A DNA stretch of 64,000 nucleotides from Ophioderma brevispina (taxonomy: Eukaryota > Echinodermata > Ophiuroidea > Amphilepidida > Ophiodermatidae). The position numbers and the translations under genes were made by a program. The notes beneath the pieces were generated by a model. It saw nothing but the letters and a program-made list of their open reading frames with translations, was not told the origin of the DNA and searched no databases. Below, in pieces: positions 22,473 to 34,479 of this stretch (positions are counted from its first letter, which is position 1; the number at the start of each line of letters is the position of its first letter). The stretch is taken from contig JAMKCH010056521.1 in the NCBI GenBank assembly GCA_023653785.1, positions 1 to 64,000 on the forward strand, read 5' to 3'.

Positions 22473-22772
22473 CAGTGGCGGATTTAAGAGTTAGCAGTGT
22501 CAGCAGCTGTTGACAGGCCCCCCCCTAAAATATTGCTCTCAGGGCCCCATCCAAAAAAATGAAAAAGGGAAACAAAATTTCATCAGGATCAATACTATGC
22601 ACCCGGGACTATGCATCAAATCGAACCAATTTAAGACCAGAATTTCAGACTTTTCACTTCTGAGAACGGTACACCCTTAATCGCACTAAAGTGTGACATT
22701 GCGTCGCTTTGTGACGCTAAAGGGCCCCTCCTTAGGCTGCTGACAGGGCCCTTTTCCTTAAATCCGCCGCTG
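22473..22772. mobile_element. hAT-like MITE (family 2), 300 bp
   Basis: The terminal inverted repeats read CAGTGGCGGATTTAAG at the left and CTTAAATCCGCCGCTG at the right. The flanks are CAGATCTC and CATATCTC, an 8 bp duplication with one mismatch. No coding capacity. Confidence 0.75.
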
Positions 22773-23196
22773 CATATCTCCTGCTGTCGTCAAGGTATAT
22801 CCCTACATTTAGGTGTAGGTGCTGGTTGGGGGCCTTCTGACTTCTCTCTGCTCCTCACTTCTAGACCTTCTATTGGTCCTCTGTAACCAGTTTTTAAACC
22901 ACACTTTAGTTTTTTGGGTATTGTTCATATTACCTTGGCGGACGAGAAAAATAAAATTATTTTCCAACGGCATAGGGCGTACGAGAGGACAATCCCACCA
23001 GCCCTTGGACAGTTTGCTTGCTTAAAACATGACGTAATGGCCACGTCTTTCACCGGCCAATCATGCTTCAGGACAAGAAGCGAACTACAGTATATGAGTA
23101 GAATTCGGCTGCTGTTGCTTCCGGCGAACCCAGCTTTACAGGGCTGATCACCCGTACAGTTTTTGCCGACCGGATGAAACAATTCTGGCACCACCT

Positions 23197-23880
23197 TTGA
23201 TTACGAAAATTACAAGAAAGAAACCAAGTACTCAATCGAAGGCAGCTGGGCGACCGTCAAGTGATGACGGGCCAGCAGAACTCGGCACTCCAACACGAAC
23301 TGGTGGTCCTGAGAAGTGTCGTCTGTCTGCCTTCAAACCTCTTATTGTATCCACCTACAATGTACGTACCTTGTACCAGCAGGGAAAGGACCACCAGCTT
23401 TTCATGGGCTGTACCGATGCAGTTGTAGATATTGTTGGCATCCAAGAACATCGCCTAATCACAATCAACCCCACAGAAGAGCTATGGTCTGATGACAAAA
23501 ACTGGGTGTTAATTTACAGCACAGTCACGGACCAGACACAAGGGGGTGTTGGTATACTTATGGCAAGACATATCTACAAATGTTTGCAAAGTGTGAAGTC
23601 CATTTCCAACAGGATGATCACTGCCACATTCCATGGTAACCCAAAACTTACAGTGACATCTGTCTATGCCCCACTGAGTGCGCTACACTTGATGACAAGA
23701 GTGAGTTTTACAACACTCTCGAGGACCATTAAGAAAAGGTCAAAACACATAACATCCACCTGGTTGTGGGAGACTCAATGGTAGAGTTGGAAATGACAGT
23801 CATCTATCACATCCCGAAGTTGTTGGCCGCCACTGTTTCTATGATACAAAAAACAACAATGGTGAGCTTGTGTGAAGAAC
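23197..23880 (+). pseudogene. RTE-like LINE endonuclease fragment
   Basis: A 195-residue frame matches the apurinic-like endonuclease domain at the start of RTE-type LINE proteins: VSTYNVRTL at the N-terminus, VDIVGIQEHRL (the catalytic Glu), GGVGILMAR and TVTSVYAPLS. After about 23700 a frameshift leads to NIHLVVGDSM, where the conserved G-D-x-N has lost its Asn. The reverse transcriptase is absent, and sequence past 23.9 kb only weakly continues (to about 24.1 kb) before L1-like sequence starts. It is a broken, truncated insertion in the sense orientation. The exact clade is a judgement from motif style. Confidence 0.7.
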
Positions 23881-24127
23881 ATAAACTTCGTACGTCCAGC
23901 ACAGATGAAATTTCCACAACCTAAGCAGCGTCAGTGGACATGGATGCATCCAGCGGGGGCAACGCACCAGCTGGACCACATCTTAAGTGGTCTAACTCCT
24001 TGAGGAACTGCAGGGCCTACAACTCAGTAGAAGACTCCGACTACCGGATCGTCAGCATTTTGCTCGTCTACAGCCTTAGAACTACCAATGGGAAACCTCT
24101 CATAAGACCAAAGATCGACTGATTACT

Positions 24128-25440
24128 ATTAATTTTAATTTAAAAATTACTGATATTAAATTAGTGGAAAGGCATGAATTTAACACTTGGTAAGATCACC
24201 TTGATTAAAACCTTCGCATTATCAAAACTGGTTTACCCCTTTTCAGTTCTTCCTAATCCACCAGAATCCTTTTTTAAAAGATTGGACGGAATTTTATTTT
24301 ACTTTCTATGGAATGGAAATCCTGACAAAATAAAAAAGAAAGACCATGATCTTGCCCATTTCAGAGGGAGGTCTTAATATGCCCGACTCGAAAACATTCT
24401 GCAATACTCTTAAAATCGTTTATGTTAAACGTTTTTATAACAAAGCTGATGATGTCCATTGGAAAATTTTATTTTTAAACTCTTAAATCTTTTGGCGGTA
24501 GTCTTATATTCAAGTGTAATTTTCATGAAAGGGAAAACTTTTATAGACAAAATTAATAACCTGTTTGTAAGAGATATTATAAAATGTTGGGCTATCCTCC
24601 ATTATAAAAATCCTGAAACCACTAAAGATATTGTAAACCAAGTTCTATGGTTTAAAAGTCTGTTTTTGGAAGATTTGGTATGAGTCTGGAATTGTTTGTT
24701 AATGATACTACTATAAATGATTTAAACTTAATGAATCTGAAAAATGTGGCATATAAGCTTCCTAGTAATAGTGATTGGTTTCAGTATTATAAATTAGTTT
24801 TTGCTCTTCAAGTTGGAAAAAATCTTGAATCATGTACAGGTGAAAATACATTACAGGTTGTAGAAGTAGACCCTTTATTTGTAATTCTGTATAACAAAAA
24901 TCAAAATCAAATTATTCGGAAAAGGTTTCTGGAAAAAATTTCAATATATCCCAAAGAATTACCGACAAATGGAATAATATCTTTCCAAACCATGGATATG
25001 AATGGCCCAAAAGTTTTGGTCTGGTATTTAAGTGTGCTATAGATACAAATACCAGAAATGTTCAGTTTAAGTTTATACACAGAGTTATTGCAACTAATGA
25101 TTGTTTGTATAATTTAGGCAAAATTGAACACAATTTTGTAAGAGTGATATAGAAACTTTTGATCATCTTTTTATAGTTGCAATATCATTCAGATTTTTCT
25201 GGATAAATATATTGGATTTGATTAGTAAGAAGGTTGATTATAAAATTGATTTTAATAAGCTTAATGTTTTTCTAGGATGTAATATAAATAATCCCTCTCT
25301 TGCAGTAAATTATATAATTTTGTTGGCAAAGCAATTTATTTACAAATGTAAATGTCATCAAAAGTTTGTTTTTATACAGAATATTATATATTTTATTGGA
25401 TTGAGGAAGTTATTGCCTTAAAGAAAAATAAATTGGCAAT
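24128..25440 (+). pseudogene. L1/Tx1-like LINE 3' fragment
   Basis: Begins within the post-palm region: MNLTLGKITLIKTFALSKL, then YPFSVLPNPPESFF and LFYFLWNGNPDKIK, a strong signature of the thumb/connection of L1/Tx1-type ORF2. Later pieces (VRDIIKCWAILHYKNP, WFKSLFLEDL) and an AT-rich tail continue to about 25.4 kb in changing frames. It could be the same kind of element as the 20-21.8 kb fragment, or the downstream part of another copy. No intact frame. Confidence 0.75.
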
Positions 25441-26640
25441 TCACTATAGTAAATGGGATCGATTTTTGTAATTAAGAATTTTTGGAACCATCCCTTAGTA
25501 GTTGTTGCCATTAATTAGTAAGATGTAGGTATTACATATTAATGTGGTGACATGTGACTTCAATGTCGGGCAATAAATAAAATATTGCCTGGGTAGTATG
25601 GATGTGTTCCTGTAGGTGCTTGCGGGGTTTGTGCTTTTTGAAACGTGTGCTTGTTTATGGTGATAAGGCTACAGGACCTTTTCACGGATGGCAATTATAT
25701 TGAACGGACTTTTGTTTATCGAAAGTCTAGGCATGCGGGAAGCTCAATCCTTATGTCCTATTTGCCTGGCCAAATTAACCTATTGATCTCTTTTGAGATC
25801 TATAGTATGTTGTAGCTTTATGCGCATTTCTTCATACTCTTAATGCGTTAGTGGACCAGGTGCATAGACCAGCTGTGTTTGTAAACATTGAGGTCACATT
25901 ATCTATAGATCCAGAGTCCACATGATAGCACTTCTCTGAATCTATATATACATACCATGTATTGTTATGTACTCTTTCCAGTCCTTGTATTTTTTATTGA
26001 CCATGCAAACATTGAAATACTTTAATAGCTTGTGCCATTATTCGTCATCAAACTGAGCGCGCGTGCATTGATTTTTGGCCGGTGCACTCGAGACTGAAGA
26101 TATGCAGCCATTAAAGGCTAACTCAGAGATTTTTAAATATAATTTTCTTTTGTGTGTGTAATAATGAAAGAGTTATCTTGTATTGGGTGTAGTAACCTGG
26201 CATGCACAGTTCCAAGGTTTGTGATGGGTCGGAGTTTTCGTTTTGATGCAGTAAACATTTATGTAAAGTTTACGTGCCATAGGTTGCTGTGTGTATAATT
26301 TCCGGATCGGGATTTTATAACAAGGTTGTGATTTTCTTTGTGAACTTGGGGCTTCGTTTGAGCTTAGCTATTTCACACGGTGATTGGTATGTGGACATGC
26401 ATTATGTGTGTGCATGAAACATGATTTCTTTGAAAATTGGGGTGCCCTCCTCGGGAAATCCGAGTCAGCCTTTAAACCTCTAATGCATGTATGTGCATGC
26501 TTCTCATATTTGTATGCATGCTTTATACTGGTGGTACCATCACATTGGTAAATGCTTCTTGTATCTTTTTGTGTGTGATTTTTTGTGCTTGCTTTTTTCT
26601 CAAATAAAAGCTGGGTGCTTGTGATAGCACTCAGGAAAGA
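25441..26640. other. Intronic sequence, nothing recognised
   Basis: AT- and T-rich sequence with no frame, tRNA or clear terminal repeats. It lies in the A2-B2 intron between the L1-like tail and the next LINE. Confidence 0.4.
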
Positions 26641-28260
26641 CAAAAAAAACTCTTACATTCCCCAAATTAACAGACCCACACGAATTACGCACAACACAGC
26701 TACACTCATTGACATCATTGTCACCAACTCCACACCAAGGATATTTGTCATTGACACTACAGATCACTTCCCAATCTTCCTCATCACATCCCTTAAGCAT
26801 AAGCACGCCACAAAAACAACAATCACTAAACGAGACTGCAGAGATCACAACATTCGCACCTTTAACCGCAGACTCAACACTGAGTCATGGGAAAACATAC
26901 TCTCAGAAAATGACCCTAACACTGCATACAACTTCATATATACCAAACATTCATTCCCTTTACAAAAGAAGACCCTAAAAAATCTTAATCGCAAGCAATC
27001 CTGAATGACGAGTCATTTCCAAGTCAATCCAACATAAGCACAAGCTCCAAAAAAAAACGAATAAAACACGCCAACAACAAAACAGCAATACAAACAATAC
27101 AAAAAAATTAACTCATATTATTCGTATCGCCAAGAAAAAACACAACACACAACAAAATCAAAAATGATCTTACCAAAACCTGGACATTCCTCAACAACAT
27201 TATAGGCAGGAAGGTATCCATTAAACAAATCCCCTAATTTTCACACACAAAAATAAACACATTACTGACCCGCTTGTCATAGCTAACGCATTCAATGATC
27301 AATTTACTAATCTGGGCAAATATTTGGCTAACAAAGTTCCACCTTCCAATAACCTATTTAATACACACTTTCCAAAAACCACACTCGCCTCCATTTTCCT
27401 CAATCCAAACTTCGCCACATCCTAAAACCTGGGAAAAGTGCAGTTACGGCGATAAGATCACGGGATTGCTAACAAATCATATGATAACATCATATTGCCT
27501 CTCTATTACACGTATTTAACCAATCACTCCCCACAGGAATTTTCCCAGATCACCTCAAATCAGCCAAATCATTCCTATTTACAAAAACAAAGACATTGCT
27601 AATTACAGGCCCATTTCTGTTCCATCTTTTTTCAAGACTACTTGAAAAAACTCATGTACACGCGTCTGTTTTCAATAAGCACGACATTCTTGTTACGGTT
27701 TTAGGCCCAAACGCTCAACCTACATGGCACTCATTGAACTAACAACCAACCTTAACTTTGCACTGAAAAACAAACTCCACACCATGGGGATATTCCTGGA
27801 TCTCTCCAAGGCTTTCGACACCATTGATTACAAGCTTTATCACTACGAAAGCGAACAATAGGTACAGAGTAAAACACCACCTTCCAGACTACACCTTAAA
27901 ATCACTATACAACACATTATTTCTCCCACACCTTCGCTATTGTAACATCATCTGGGCCTCCAACTATCATTCACGACTCGATAAAACTCAACACTACACA
28001 GAAATGGGCCATTCGCACTATCACAAACTCACCCCAACTAACACTTTGCCATTATTTCACTCGCTGAAAACACTTAGAGGACCTCAACCAACAGCGCTTT
28101 TCATGTTTGACTATCACAACAACCAGCTACCTCCGAACTTCAACAATTACTTTACTACAAATAGACAAATCCACAGCTATATAACACTAGACAAGCCGAC
28201 AAACTTCATCTTCCCCTCCCTTAATCTAAGTTTGAAAAACACTTCATTCAAGTACCTTGT
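26641..28260 (+). pseudogene. L2/CR1-like LINE, copy 1, internally deleted
   Basis: Starts inside the endonuclease domain with INRPTRITHNTATLID, then TDHFPIF, the basic linker KTTITKRDCRDHNIRTFNRR, a degraded region, the start of the reverse transcriptase (GIFLDLSKAFDTIDY, motif A Asp present), and then jumps to the C-terminal part (NNRYRVKHHLPDYTLKSLYN, FLPHLRYCNIIWASNYHSRL). The section with the catalytic ADD box, present in the 42.6-43.4 kb copy, is deleted. Two further copies lie in the equivalent introns of the later units. Sense orientation, dead. Confidence 0.82.
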
Positions 28261-28264
28261 CAAT

Positions 28265-28475
28265 GTTTGGGTCACACTATATATAGTTTCTGACTCTTGA
28301 TGAGTTTTGTAGGTGAAATGTCAAGTACCAGATAAAATTAGGTTATGTATGTGTCGATATGGAAATGTTTGTGTCATTTTAAACATCCAGGTTTCCCACA
28401 GAATCAGTTGGAATAAAAATAGTTAAAGATTAATAAAAGGTTAATGACTTAGTTGCTCGTCTATTCGTTTTTCAG
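28265..28475 (+). repeat. Paralogous intron block upstream of exon B (copy 2)
   Basis: Nearly the same sequence as 55895-56054 plus 57108-57160 (ATATATAGTTTCTGACTC, GTGAAATGTCAAGTACCAG, TTTCCCACAGAATCAGTTGG). The LINE abuts it directly. The uninterrupted AGTTAAAGATTA at about 28423 is the empty site for the TTAA element at 56055-57107. Confidence 0.8.
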
Positions 28476-28733
28476 AACTGTCAACTGGTGACATAACAGC
28501 CACTGCAGGAGAAGGCAATGATTACATGGCTCTTTCGGATGCTTCCATTTCCTTTAATTCGGAAGCGGATACCATTAGCAGCGCGACATTGAATATAATA
28601 AATGATAACAATGTAGAAGGAGACGAGTACCTTGAGCTTTCCTTAGCTTTATCAGATGATGCTGGGGATGGAGAAACCTTGGGGGAACTACACAAAGCGA
28701 TCGTTATAATTACAGATGACGATGTAGTATCTG
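28476..28733 (+). CDS. Calx-beta exon B2 (C-terminal part of the domain)
   Basis: A 258 nt exon with a pyrimidine-rich TTTTTCAG acceptor and a GTATGT donor, phase 1-1, 86 codons and no stop. Motifs in order: ITATAGEGNDYMALSD (the T-A-x-x-x-x-D-Y core of Calx-beta), ISFNSEADTIS, LNIINDNNVEGDEYLELSL (the N-D-N and E-x-D-E acidic, probably Ca-binding, loops) and AIVIITDDD at the end, the usual domain boundary. With the 36 residues of an A exon this gives about 122 residues, the normal size. It differs from exon B3 at fewer than ten bases, which implies recent duplication or gene conversion. It probably follows exon A2 in the transcript. Confidence 0.9.
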
Positions 28734-29390
28734 GTATGTTTAATAACTTTTATGGCATTGTTTTGGGCGTAATTACATTATACCGTTTGCACATGGTACA
28801 TCATGGCTTTAGTCTGTTAACGGAATAAACTACATAATGCAGAGTATGTGCAAAGGGTGGTATGTAATTTTGCCAATTGGTGATTTGAACTGCAGCAATA
28901 GAAAGTCATTTAAAAAATCATATTTTATGCACACACATGGAGAAAGTCTCAATAGATCTTTGTTTTTCCAGAAGCAGCAATGCCGCCCCCACAAAAATCG
29001 TGTGTAAGTACAGCTAGCCCTGCATTACACCAAATCCGTTGATAATCATTCACTTTACCATTTAAAATTACATACAAGCTGAATGAAATATTTGTTTTGA
29101 TGAAATTGATAACATGAGCTGGTTTGTCTTTTTGCCAGCATACGAAAAGGAGTATCAAACATACAAAAATAACCTTTTCACTGGATTTCTCTGCCAACTC
29201 TGTCCGCACTCTATATATTCGGCTGCGCAACAGTAGCAAAGGTGAACATGGTCAAAAGGAAAGAAAGAAGGAAAGAGAGATGGGCACTCCGCGCACGAGC
29301 TTGCTCGGCACGATACTTTACCTTACAATCCCCACAATCGTTGATGGCAGTCAAATTGGCCTCCAAAGTAGGCCAAATAATAATTATACA
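28734..29390 (+). repeat. Paralogous intron block downstream of exon B (copy 2)
   Basis: Matches 57419-58030 and 17136-17700 over most of its length, including ATGCAGAGTATGTGCAAAGG, a GAAAGAAAGAAGGAAAG microsatellite and CACAATCGTTGATGGCAGT. No coding potential on either strand beyond shadows. Confidence 0.8.
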
Positions 29391-29399
29391 CAATTTTTT

Positions 29400-29790
29400 T
29401 ATGATTTTACCCATTTGGCGGCCACTTTGGACACCTTCTTGGATTTTATTTTAATTTGGAAAAAAAACAAATAATGGGAAAGTACTTACTAATGATTATA
29501 AACCAAATTCCAAAGAATATTTTCCAAATTTGATGTATTTTTTAATGTTATATAACATCTTTCTATGATTTTACCCATTTTGGCAGCCATTTTGGGCGCC
29601 TTCTTGGATTTTATAAATAAGGAAAATTCCAATAATCTAAAATTACTAATGATTGGAAACCAAATTCCAATGAATATTTTTTTTCAAATTTGACACATAC
29701 TTTGGATGATATACACGATTTCAACAATTTAACCCATTTTGGCAGCCATTTTAGACACCAACTTGAATTTTGCCAAAATGGCATAATTTT
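29400..29790. repeat. Tandem repeat, about 163 bp period, 2.5 copies
   Basis: The segment ATTTTACCCATTTTGG followed by CAGCCATTTTGG and CTTCTTGGATTTT recurs at about 29401, 29564 and 29730, with shared linking sequence (ACCAAATTCCAA-GAATATTTT). It interrupts the intron block that is continuous after exon B1. It carries the GGCNGCCATTTT motif also seen at 49.4-50.0 kb. Confidence 0.75.
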
Positions 29791-29799
29791 TTTTTTCGT

Positions 29800-30134
29800 T
29801 AACATCTCAAATGTGTAACGGAACGGAATGCACTGAACCTCTCTGTAGATTCCCGACTAATAGAGGTCTTCCACCTTTTGGATTAGCGGCCATCTTGCCG
29901 GGAATGGCAAAGTCCATTCCAAATTTGTGGAGACTTTCTAAATCTAAAGAACGACATGCATGTTGGATATGTTGGATAAAAGTATGGGTCATACTTTGAA
30001 TAGCAGAAGTACTTTGAGGTCGGGTATCAAATTGATCTGAATGAGGAATACTACGACTAAAACACCTTTTCTTATAGGTTATGCATGAGTGAGATGAAAG
30101 ACCTCTATTGAAGAAATGATACTACAAAGGATGC
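29800..30134. other. Intronic sequence, nothing recognised
   Basis: No gene or repeat structure seen apart from a weak match of its right end to about 59330-59376. Confidence 0.35.
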
Positions 30135-30142
30135 CTCTCGAC

Positions 30143-30939
30143 CAGAGAAGATGTGAAAGAAGGAGATGGCTCGATTTTGAAATCCGATTACCTAGGATTA
30201 CTCTCATTCACTAGCTCATTGTTGGGTAACTTCAAGGGCCGCTTGATCGCACCTTTGAAGTAATCTGTTCATCCGACTCAACTTGGCCAGTCAGGAAAGT
30301 TTCAGAACAGGAAGTAATTGACACACTGCTATACTAAAACAGTTTATTAATATTCCAGCTAAAATTTCTCTGCTGGTAATGAACTCCCATGTTTGTTCTG
30401 ACCGATAATTATTTATTTTATTCATTGGCGAAATAATTGAGGAAAACAGTGACTTTTTAACGAATGAAAAGAGCAAAATTAGCCCTTGATTTAATGTTTT
30501 GAGGTCAATAAAGGATGTTGTTATTTTAGCCTAATTTAAACATATCCTGTTAGTTCCTGTGAAATACGATATGATGAATGATTAGATAAATGCATTTTGA
30601 ATACAACCTCAACCATACCTGTTTGTGTCAGAAAGTGTCCAAAGAGCCAAAATGCTTTGAAAATTTTGGGTCAAAGTTGTCTGTAAGTGATGCAGACGAG
30701 TATGTTTCGCTATACTGGTCACGACCAAAGTGTATACACTTTGTGTAAATGCGAGTTGACAACTGGGTAATTGGAATAGTTCTGGGATTTAATGACAGGT
30801 GTATGTAATGTTCTATAGCAAGAAGCGCAAGTCTTTGATCGAATCAATCAGATTTAAGGCTATTAACATGACTAGGCGGATGAACAGTCTATCTTTTGAA
30901 GTAACAGTTGAACCATCTCCTTCTTTCTCATCTTCTCTG
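30143..30939. mobile_element. hAT-like non-autonomous element, 797 bp
   Basis: The ends are inverted repeats of about 27 bp: CAGAGAAGATGTGAAAGAAG at the left and, in reverse complement, CAGAGAAGATGAGAAAGAAG at the right. An exact 8 bp duplication CTCTCGAC flanks it (30135-30142 and 30940-30947). The paralogous intron near 59376-59395 reads straight through this place, giving an empty site. No transposase frame. Confidence 0.85.
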
Positions 30940-30966
30940 CTCTCGACCAATGAACCGGAAACTTAA

Positions 30967-32874
30967 AGCGGCACTGGCACATTTTTAAGTTTTCCATAAC
31001 TTAAATCAACAAATGTGTATATTACACGATTATCATAGACTCGTACTCATTGATATTAAAACCACAAAGGTCACGTATCCGTCAAACAAGGTGCATGCCG
31101 TGTGAAACGTGCATACGGCGTGCGTTTTCTTGTCATTCCGTCGTCTGCTGAATTAATGTCGCCGGCGACATTAATTATAAAATCGTCCTGTTTACCCATA
31201 AGGTTACACACCACTAACTCACTTATACACAGTAGCCTATGGGAAAAATGGAAACTTTGAGCATGTTTCTTTCACATTTTAAAACTCTCACAGAGGAAAA
31301 ACAACAACATCACCCCAAAGTACAAGCTGAAATCACCAAATAACCTAATTTTGAACATATGATGACCAGAGAAATTTTTAGTTATGAATCACCAAACTTG
31401 CCCGATGTCAGACCGGCAACCCAAGATTCTCTATAGTCGCCAAAGCTAGTAAGGACATCGCCGGATAAGGAATGAATGACGCCCTCTATAGTTTTTATGA
31501 GAACGGATGAACTTGAAACGTTTTGCATAATAAAGCGACATGCTCAAACTTTACCTTTTGCTGTTTTTCAAAAAAATCCCACTTTACATAAATTCCCCTA
31601 AAGTCGGTTTTATGTAAAATTTATAATACAGGCTTCAATGGAAAATTAAAATGTCCATATTTGAAGCCTTTCCACCCCAAGAACCACAATGCCGCGTTGG
31701 CAAGGATGTGCGCTATATTATTTAGCAACATATATGTGAGTGGCGTTTTTGCATTTTTGTTTTCTGGGGGGCCGGAACACTAAATGGAATTGTCAAAAAC
31801 AACAACGAACTTTTTACATACAAACCATACCATATCACTATATGATAAGGCATACTAAACTACCAAGGGCTCTGTTCAGTAGCCTTGGATGAGCACATGT
31901 TAACAACAGCTGACCATGCACGTCCTGGGGATCATAACTCATACTAAAATACAGGGGATGTATTTGCTCAATACAATGGTGAATGAAAGCTATTGAACTG
32001 CGCCATGGGAATTGTAATTTTATTATCTCATAGTGTAGTTAACTTGCTCATGATATAAATAGCACGGTCATGGGCCATTGTGTTGTATTCTAGAGTCTGC
32101 TTGGTGTGAAGACAGTTATATAATCGAAATCTTAGCAGGCAGAAGCTATATACGTATTTGGGTATTGTCATAAAGGGCTGCCTCATGTAGCCTCTTAGAC
32201 CTTTTGTCCTTCATAAGCTACTATCTATAGGCGTCACTTACAAGCTTCATGACAAAGGGCAGCTATGCAACATCTTCCTGTTTCTTCATATAAGTAATCA
32301 ATGGTCATTGAAATGGAGGCATGCTCTTAGCTTTGCTTTTTCCAGAGAGCAGCCCCTGAAGTTTCTCAGACTTTTCTAATTTTGTCTTGAATACACGTTG
32401 TATTTTGGGGATAACACACACCTTGCGTGACCTGATAAAGTAGTTGTCAAACACCAACTCAGAAAGTTTGTGGTAGAAATATACCTATTATAGAGGGCCT
32501 CCTTCTCTCCTTTCCGGCAATGTCCTTTGCAAATCGATGTGAAATTGATGAGCGCCGGAGTAATTGTCCCAAATTCACGTCCGCCATGCCACTGAGTTGA
32601 TAAAACATACCAGTCGATATGTCAATCATGAAATTCCATCACTTTTTTAATATAACTAGTGCATTGTCACCAGTTTAACGCACCTCTACACCGTCGCCAG
32701 ATGCCAGCACGAAAGTAGTCCAGGTTAGTGGTGTATAACCGGAGGACGCTGATTTGTTTTTCATCATTTCAGGTGAGGGCTAATGTATATAACAGCTTTA
32801 CAAGCAACCATGCCAAAATATCGATTTTGAAAAAAATCTAAGGGCACACTATTTTTTCAAAGTGCCGTGTCGCT
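30967..32874. mobile_element. Non-autonomous TIR element with TTAA target duplication, 1.9 kb
   Basis: Left end AGCGGCACTGGCAC, right end in reverse complement AGCGACACGGCAC, with TTAA outside both (30963-30966 and 32875-32878). In the paralogous intron the flanks join directly (about 59392-59425, CTTACTGGGTCGTCATTTG), confirming the ends. The interior has no recognisable transposase. TTAA duplications point to piggyBac-class mobilisation, but the end sequence differs from the element family at 595 and 35301. Confidence 0.82.
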
Positions 32875-33214
32875 TTAATTGGTGTCCTTTGATCATCACT
32901 TATCCCCCCCCCCCCTTGTTTACTGTTGTATATGACATGTTTTAAGTTTGCTCTGAATGATGTCATCGCTAGGAGATTGAAAGCTCAGGGCCTTTGAGTT
33001 GGATTCCTCTAGGGACGATTATTTTCTGCTCATAAAATGATATTACAGTGTTACGAAATAGAACAACTCATAATGACGCCTAACCTAACAGTCGAATTTT
33101 TCTCTTTGGTTTCATTGCATGATTTGAAATTCAAGACGCAAATACCCCAAAGGAAACACCTTCATACGGCCGTGAGTGTGTCGGTTAAATACAGATGCTA
33201 TTACTTGCTGGTCG

Positions 33215-33873
33215 CAGCAGCGGCGCCAGTGTAAAATCATAGTAGGAGCGAAAACTCATGGATGGGGGGGGGTAGTTAGTTTGGTTTTTTGTCCAGACCT
33301 TCCATCGATTCCTCCTACCGGGCTCTCATTAAACGCTGACGTCACGGGAAGGTTATAGAGCGGGCCATTTTGCGGTGGGGATCGCCATAGGTCGCCGTGT
33401 AAATTAAACCTTGGCGTAAAATGCGCCGTATTTGTACCTGAACGATAGCAGGTCACTGTAATGGTAGCCGCTCCTTAGGAAATAACAGGTCAACATTTTA
33501 GAATGCCTATTCGTTTCACTTTGTCATGGCCAGAACAATCCAAGCAATAGTCATAAAAGGTGCCAAAAACGGCCTCGATCGTAGTTTGTTTCAGGAGTGA
33601 CCCACAGACGTCACGTTTGTTTTCACCTCCGATGAACCAGGGCTGCTATGAACTAAGATTCGAAGTTTTTTAGAAATAACGCGCAGTGTTGTGTGTCGAG
33701 AAGTGATACTGCAAGACGAGGGCTGATTATAAAGGCTAAGCACCGGCCAGTGACCCGGGATGAGTAGACAGCCCTATAGGTTAAAAACCCTAATTTTACG
33801 CAATTTATTGCTTAAAACCCCTCAATTTTTCCTGATTTTGAAAATCTCATCTCAAGGACGGCCGCCGCCCCTG
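33215..33873 (-). mobile_element. hAT-like MITE (family 1), with nested insertion
   Basis: The element's outer parts match the reverse complement of the intact 179 bp MITE at 2164-2342. The left end is CAGCAGCGGCGCCAG and the right end CGCCGCCCCTG. It is flanked by GCTGGTCG (33207-33214) and GCGGGTCG (33874-33881). About 500 bp of other sequence sits inside it (about 33265-33780). The same MITE in the same site, with a related inner insertion, is found upstream of exon A4 (59739-61716), so both insertions predate that duplication. Confidence 0.78.
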
Positions 33874-33962
33874 GCGGGTCGTTCCGGCCAGCAAAAAGAA
33901 ACGGCAAAAAAATAAACACGCACTCGTGCAATATATTTTGCCATATATACAACAAATTTTAG

Positions 33963-34076
33963 TATATAAATACGACATGATTGTGCCTTTCCAACTGTTT
34001 TTTCGGAATCAGATGGTTCGCTTACAATTGACGGTAAACGACGTGGCTGTATGCTACCAGTCACAAAACACCCGTT
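33963..34076 (+). pseudogene. Calx-beta exon A3, frame disrupted
   Basis: Clearly an A exon: TACGACATG, TTGTGCCTTT, TCGGAATCAGATGGTTCGC and CTTACAATTGACG are all present. However, it has an altered acceptor (TTTTAG), several one-base indels (CCAACTGTTTTTTCGG, GACGGTAAACG) and a damaged donor (GGTAGTAC in place of GGTAAGTAG). As written it cannot be spliced or translated in frame. The surrounding 33.9-35.3 kb shows the same single-base indel pattern against its paralogues, so sequence error is a real alternative to a true pseudo-exon. Confidence 0.75.
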
Positions 34077-34479
34077 GGTAGTACCTCTATTATATCGATG
34101 TACATGTTTCACAAAGTGTGATAAATCACAATATAAAATATATAGTTATGCTCTCCTGTATTTCCGTATTTTTTAGCATTAGCGGGGTAATTTGCAATGG
34201 GGGGCTTCCTAGTGGCCCATGTAATTATCACAACTTTTCCCAATGGAATTTCAGATGAATACATCATTAAAGATTAATATATAAATTAAGTCGCACCCAC
34301 AATTACCACTCTTCCCTGGTATACTTCACTCTCACACAGTCCCTCGTGCTTGCTTACAACGTCCAACCCCATCTTTTCATGTATACCATTGCATTTGCTG
34401 TGAACCCCAGTCACATCTTTGTTTTTTCCTGCTGTATATACCTCACACTGTTAAAGACCTTGTTTCCCAAACTAGTCTG

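Noticed and set aside
28280..28320. Hammerhead-ribozyme-like core (TTGATGAG, GAAA, TGTC) upstream of exon B2, also near 55915 and 16695
   Set aside because: Stem II and stem I do not pair, and the core bases are not kept in the other two copies.
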